Positions 15,284-17,976 of a stretch of DNA of 17,976 nucleotides are shown one piece after another. Both the position numbers and the translations under genes were made by a program. The notes beneath the pieces were generated by a model. The model was given only the letters and a program-made list of their open reading frames with translations. It was not told the origin of the DNA and did not search any database. The stretch is taken from contig CAKVDS010000049.1 in NCBI GenBank assembly GCA_934726455.1, positions 1-17,976 on the forward strand, written 5' to 3'. This stretch comes from an uncultured Bacteroidales bacterium. Lineage in GTDB: Bacteria > Bacteroidota > Bacteroidia > Bacteroidales > UBA932. Position 1 is the first letter of the stretch. Each line of letters starts with the position of its first letter.

Positions 15284-15314
15284 AAAAAATCCGGGGTCAT
15301 GCCCCGGATTTTTT
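15284..15314. terminator. bidirectional rho-independent terminator after the TonB receptor gene
   Basis: A perfect 13-bp stem, AAAAAATCCGGGG (15284-15296) with CCCCGGATTTTTT (15302-15314), around a five-base loop TCATG. It starts at the stop codon of the TonB-dependent receptor on the minus strand and insulates the AAA-ATPase gene from readthrough. The arms match those of the hairpin at 13932-13961. Confidence 0.9.
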
Positions 15315-17325
15315 AGAAGCTTATCCTATAGCTGAAATTCGGGCAGAACGGCAACAGGGCGAGTTCTTTCCAACTTTCGGTCGAGGCATCGAAATAGAGC
15401 ATGAACGGATTGAAACGGTTGAGCACATTACAGATGCCGAAATTGAAATCATGCGTGAAACGGCCCCAAGTCCTGGAGAAGCCGTAACCAACATCAAGCC
15501 TTATCACAGAGGGCATCTTGTAGTTGTTGATGGTTGAGAAATACTCTGCCGTCCACTCCTGGCCAGGAATGTGCATAGTATAGGTTTCAGCTGCACCGTT
15601 TTCCCAATGTCCGCTCTGGGCAGTGAACGCAAGGCTGAATCCGCGCCACTGCGCCGAAGCATTGAGGACGTGCCGGCGGTCGAAGCGGGCGTTGAACGGC
15701 TTTCCATCATTGACCGAAGCGAATCCCTCCCGGGTCGTCTTGGAGAGCGTATAGGCAGCCCGGACATTGAGTTCACGTCCGTGATACTCATACAGGAATT
15801 CAGCCCCATACGCCTTTCCCAAACCGATGTCAACATTATCCTCCCATGCCGCCATGCCGCCGCTGAACATCGACTGCGCATCCTTGTACAGAACCAGATT
15901 ATCCATTTCCTTCCCGAACGCCCCCAGAGACAGAGAGTGTCCTCCGAAAACAAAAGAAGTCCCGACGTTCAGCTGATCCGCGCTCTCAGGAGAGACCATG
16001 TCCCCAGACGGGACAATCAGGTCAATGGACCAACCGACAGGCAGACCCTCAAGAGTATGATAGTACTGCACCGTCCTGTCGTATGACGCCTCCAAGGCGA
16101 AATGACTTGTCACATTCCACTTGGCGGAGATGCTGCATTCCGGATCCCTACGCGCTCCTTGATACTTGGCGTTATGGAAAATATTACCTCGGACGGCAGC
16201 CCGGATTGACAGCTTCTCCGGAATTGTGAAGCCCCCGCTCAAATAAGCAGAGCCGAGAGAAGTCTCCGACTTGTTGGTCACGGAAGCCACCTGCCCTGGA
16301 GAGAAAAACGCGTACCTGAACTGGCCGCCGGCCGCGATGTCAAACCACTTCCCGAGAGGCCGCTTCCACGACACGGAGGCGCTCGCCTCGCTCAGCGTGG
16401 ACAAGAGAGACAGACGGTTCTCCACACCGCGGAAAACTGTCCGCTGCTCACGGCTGTTGCCATAGTGGTTGTAGGATGCCGATGCGTCAAGCTGCGAGCG
16501 TCCCAACTGTCCTTGATAACGGATAATCGCAATGGCATTCTTCCACCCGAAAGCGTCATCAGCGCCAGACGGCGTAGTAAAAGAGTAGCTGTCGCGACTC
16601 ATGAACCCCGAAACATCAAGGCTCTGCCCGGAAGCTATCTTCCAATGAACCTTGCCGTACGCATCACCGACCCCGGCACGGAAGTCTCTCAAATCACCGA
16701 GGTACGAGTTCATAAGACCCTTTAGAGCCTTGTATTCCAAAGTCAACGGAGATATCCGCCCGGAAAACATGACCGAAAGCCGATCTGAGACAGGAATCTC
16801 TGCTTCAGCCCCGAGCAGAAAATTGTTGACCGTGGCTCCAAGCCGCAACTTGTCATGACCTGGGACCCTGGTCTCCAACCGTATATGGGAGGCCGTGAAA
16901 TTGCCGGCACTGCCGTCGAATCCGCCTTTTATCAGTGAGACGTCTCCGATCACCGACTGCGGGACAACGGTGGTCAGCCCCAGAAGGTGCGACTGCCCGT
17001 ATATCTGCACGCCGTCAATTGAAAAGAGATTGTTGCCCATATTGCCGCCGCGCACATACACGGCAGAACTCCCATCGGCCCCTGTGGTGACACCAGGCAA
17101 CCCCTGAACCCAGCGTATCGGATCTCCCTCGCCAAGAGGAGAGACAACAGCCCGTATGCCACTAAGATCCGAACGTAGTTCGCCAAGCCTGATTTCCGTC
17201 CGCCTGTCTCCGGTCTTGACAGCTGCGCTCAATGTATCTGAAATCTCCTGCGCCTGCAATGTTACAGGCAGCAGAAGCAAGAGTAAAAACAAAAAAGTTC
17301 TATTCATAATCATATCGTAAATCAT
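15313..17325 (-). CDS. TonB-dependent outer-membrane receptor
   Basis: Outer-membrane active transporter, 670 residues, substrate unknown. A signal peptide (FLFLLLLLLPVTLQAQ) ends near residue 26. The plug domain runs about 45-155, with WVQGLPGV (72-79), VRGGNMGNNLFSIDG (91-105) and SLIKGGFDGSAGN (130-142), all typical of the family. The rest is the beta-barrel with many alternating aromatic strands, ending in YRISF with the expected terminal Phe. Many Bacteroidota receptors of this kind carry an extra N-terminal carboxypeptidase-regulatory-like domain; it is absent here, and the short 670-residue length agrees. The ATG at 17325 overlaps the upstream stop as ATGA, which supports this start; MNRTFL at 17307 is an alternative. 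It pairs with a DUF4249 lipoprotein gene, a common partner of such receptors. A strong terminator follows directly. Confidence 0.9.
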   Translation of the reverse strand: MIYDMIMNRTFLFLLLLLLPVTLQAQEISDTLSAAVKTGDRRTEIRLGELRSDLSGIRAVVSPLGEGDPIRWVQGLPGVTTGADGSSAVYVRGGNMGNNLFSIDGVQIYGQSHLLGLTTVVPQSVIGDVSLIKGGFDGSAGNFTASHIRLETRVPGHDKLRLGATVNNFLLGAEAEIPVSDRLSVMFSGRISPLTLEYKALKGLMNSYLGDLRDFRAGVGDAYGKVHWKIASGQSLDVSGFMSRDSYSFTTPSGADDAFGWKNAIAIIRYQGQLGRSQLDASASYNHYGNSREQRTVFRGVENRLSLLSTLSEASASVSWKRPLGKWFDIAAGGQFRYAFFSPGQVASVTNKSETSLGSAYLSGGFTIPEKLSIRAAVRGNIFHNAKYQGARRDPECSISAKWNVTSHFALEASYDRTVQYYHTLEGLPVGWSIDLIVPSGDMVSPESADQLNVGTSFVFGGHSLSLGAFGKEMDNLVLYKDAQSMFSGGMAAWEDNVDIGLGKAYGAEFLYEYHGRELNVRAAYTLSKTTREGFASVNDGKPFNARFDRRHVLNASAQWRGFSLAFTAQSGHWENGAAETYTMHIPGQEWTAEYFSTINNYKMPSVIRLDVGYGFSRTWGRFTHDFNFGICNVLNRFNPFMLYFDASTESWKELALLPFCPNFSYRISF

Positions 17326-17976
17326 TCCGGATCAACATACTGTTTTCCACAGAGCCAGTATGTGGTGATTGAGGAGCAGGCACCGAATATCCCGATGCCG
17401 CCATGGATATTTGAATAAAAATTGTCCCGCACGAAAATCGATGTCAAGTCCGTAGAAATACCAGCATTAACAGTCGTAAAGGCCTGCTTTAGGTAGCGGT
17501 CATAATCTGAACTGAACGATGAGAAACACACTTGCCATCTTCTCGGCCATTCGGATTCATCTCCCAGACCGTTTTTAACCAGAAAATCACCAGTTACAAA
17601 AAACCACTGATCAGAAGACACATTTGGGATGCGGAGAAAACGCCTGTGGAGCAATTCTCCATACAGGCTGCCATAAGTAGCGTATTTAGAGCCGTCAAAG
17701 TGAACAATTTCCGGAGTATAACTTTCCCCGGTAAGATTGAAAACATCGACATTCTGATAATCTGTACAAATCCGCTCTACATACATCTTGCCCTTATCTG
17801 GGCCATAATCAAGTATTCCATATATCCACATAGGTGTATCGGTATTCAAGACACGATAGCTTGTGAACGGATAACCATAAGACGATGAAGACCACGGCGG
17901 AGTCGGTATTTTATCTTCTTTAGTCTCCACGACAATCCGCTCGGGCATCGTCTGCTCCGCCCAGACCAGTTCGTAG
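17322..17976 (-). CDS. DUF4249 family protein, C-terminal part (gene runs off right edge)
   Basis: The last 217 residues of a protein whose 5' end lies beyond the window; the frame stays open through base 17975, reading YELVWAEQT ahead of the first internal Met at 17948. The C-terminal GIGIFGACSSITTYW, followed by a short tail, is characteristic of DUF4249, a Bacteroidota family of surface or periplasmic lipoproteins of about 270-400 residues encoded next to TonB-dependent receptors. The lipoprotein signal would be outside the window. It overlaps the receptor gene by four bases (ATGA), so the two are translationally coupled and probably act together, perhaps as a substrate-binding or lid partner; that role is inference. 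The base composition is more AT-rich than in the central genes. Confidence 0.75.
   Translation of the reverse strand, partial: YELVWAEQTMPERIVVETKEDKIPTPPWSSSSYGYPFTSYRVLNTDTPMWIYGILDYGPDKGKMYVERICTDYQNVDVFNLTGESYTPEIVHFDGSKYATYGSLYGELLHRRFLRIPNVSSDQWFFVTGDFLVKNGLGDESEWPRRWQVCFSSFSSDYDRYLKQAFTTVNAGISTDLTSIFVRDNFYSNIHGGIGIFGACSSITTYWLCGKQYVDPE

Overview
The window looks like chromosomal DNA from a fairly GC-rich member of the Bacteroidales. Reasons: promoter -7 boxes of the Bacteroidota type (TAnnTTTG) sit at sensible distances from several genes, the gene content is typical of the phylum (TonB-dependent receptor with a DUF4249 lipoprotein, DUF4143 ATPase, DUF1016 nuclease-like gene, IS1380-type transposase remnant, DUF6769 protein ahead of an RND metal pump, GH105-CE12 fusion), and Shine-Dalgarno sequences are weak before most genes. 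The species cannot be named from this sequence.

Layout. Bases 1-103 hold the 5' end of a DUF1016/PDDEXK-type gene reading out of the window on the minus strand, with its own promoter. Bases 157-395 are a roughly 240-bp collapsed insertion sequence: CCGC-A-rich imperfect terminal inverted repeats and the first ~20 codons of an IS1380-family transposase. Next come asd (aspartate-semialdehyde dehydrogenase, plus strand) and, convergent with it and overlapping by 4 bp, a minus-strand operon of gdhA (NADP-type glutamate dehydrogenase) followed by a 989-residue protein with two receiver-like domains fused to a PEP-synthase/PPDK-type ATP-grasp domain. One hairpin, with both stop codons in its loop, ends the two converging transcription units.

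From 5821 to 11820 there is a plus-strand metal-efflux operon, divergent from gdhA: DUF6769 small His-rich exported protein, lipoprotein membrane-fusion adaptor with a 22-histidine stretch, heavy-metal RND pump, and TolC-like outer-membrane channel. The pump's transmembrane motif differs from that of classic CzcA. The 88-base gap after the DUF6769 gene can form two competing RNA structures. A separate promoter then drives a secreted two-domain pectin enzyme (GH105 unsaturated rhamnogalacturonyl hydrolase fused to a CE12 rhamnogalacturonan acetylesterase).

The last part is on the minus strand: an AAA-ATPase/DUF4143 gene with visibly more AT-rich sequence, boxed in by two almost identical terminator hairpins, and then a DUF4249 lipoprotein gene (running off the right edge) translationally coupled to a TonB-dependent receptor. 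No tRNA, rRNA, CRISPR array or intact mobile element was seen. The most interesting item for follow-up is the receiver-receiver-ATP-grasp protein linked to glutamate dehydrogenase, which lacks the parts needed for normal PEP synthase chemistry.
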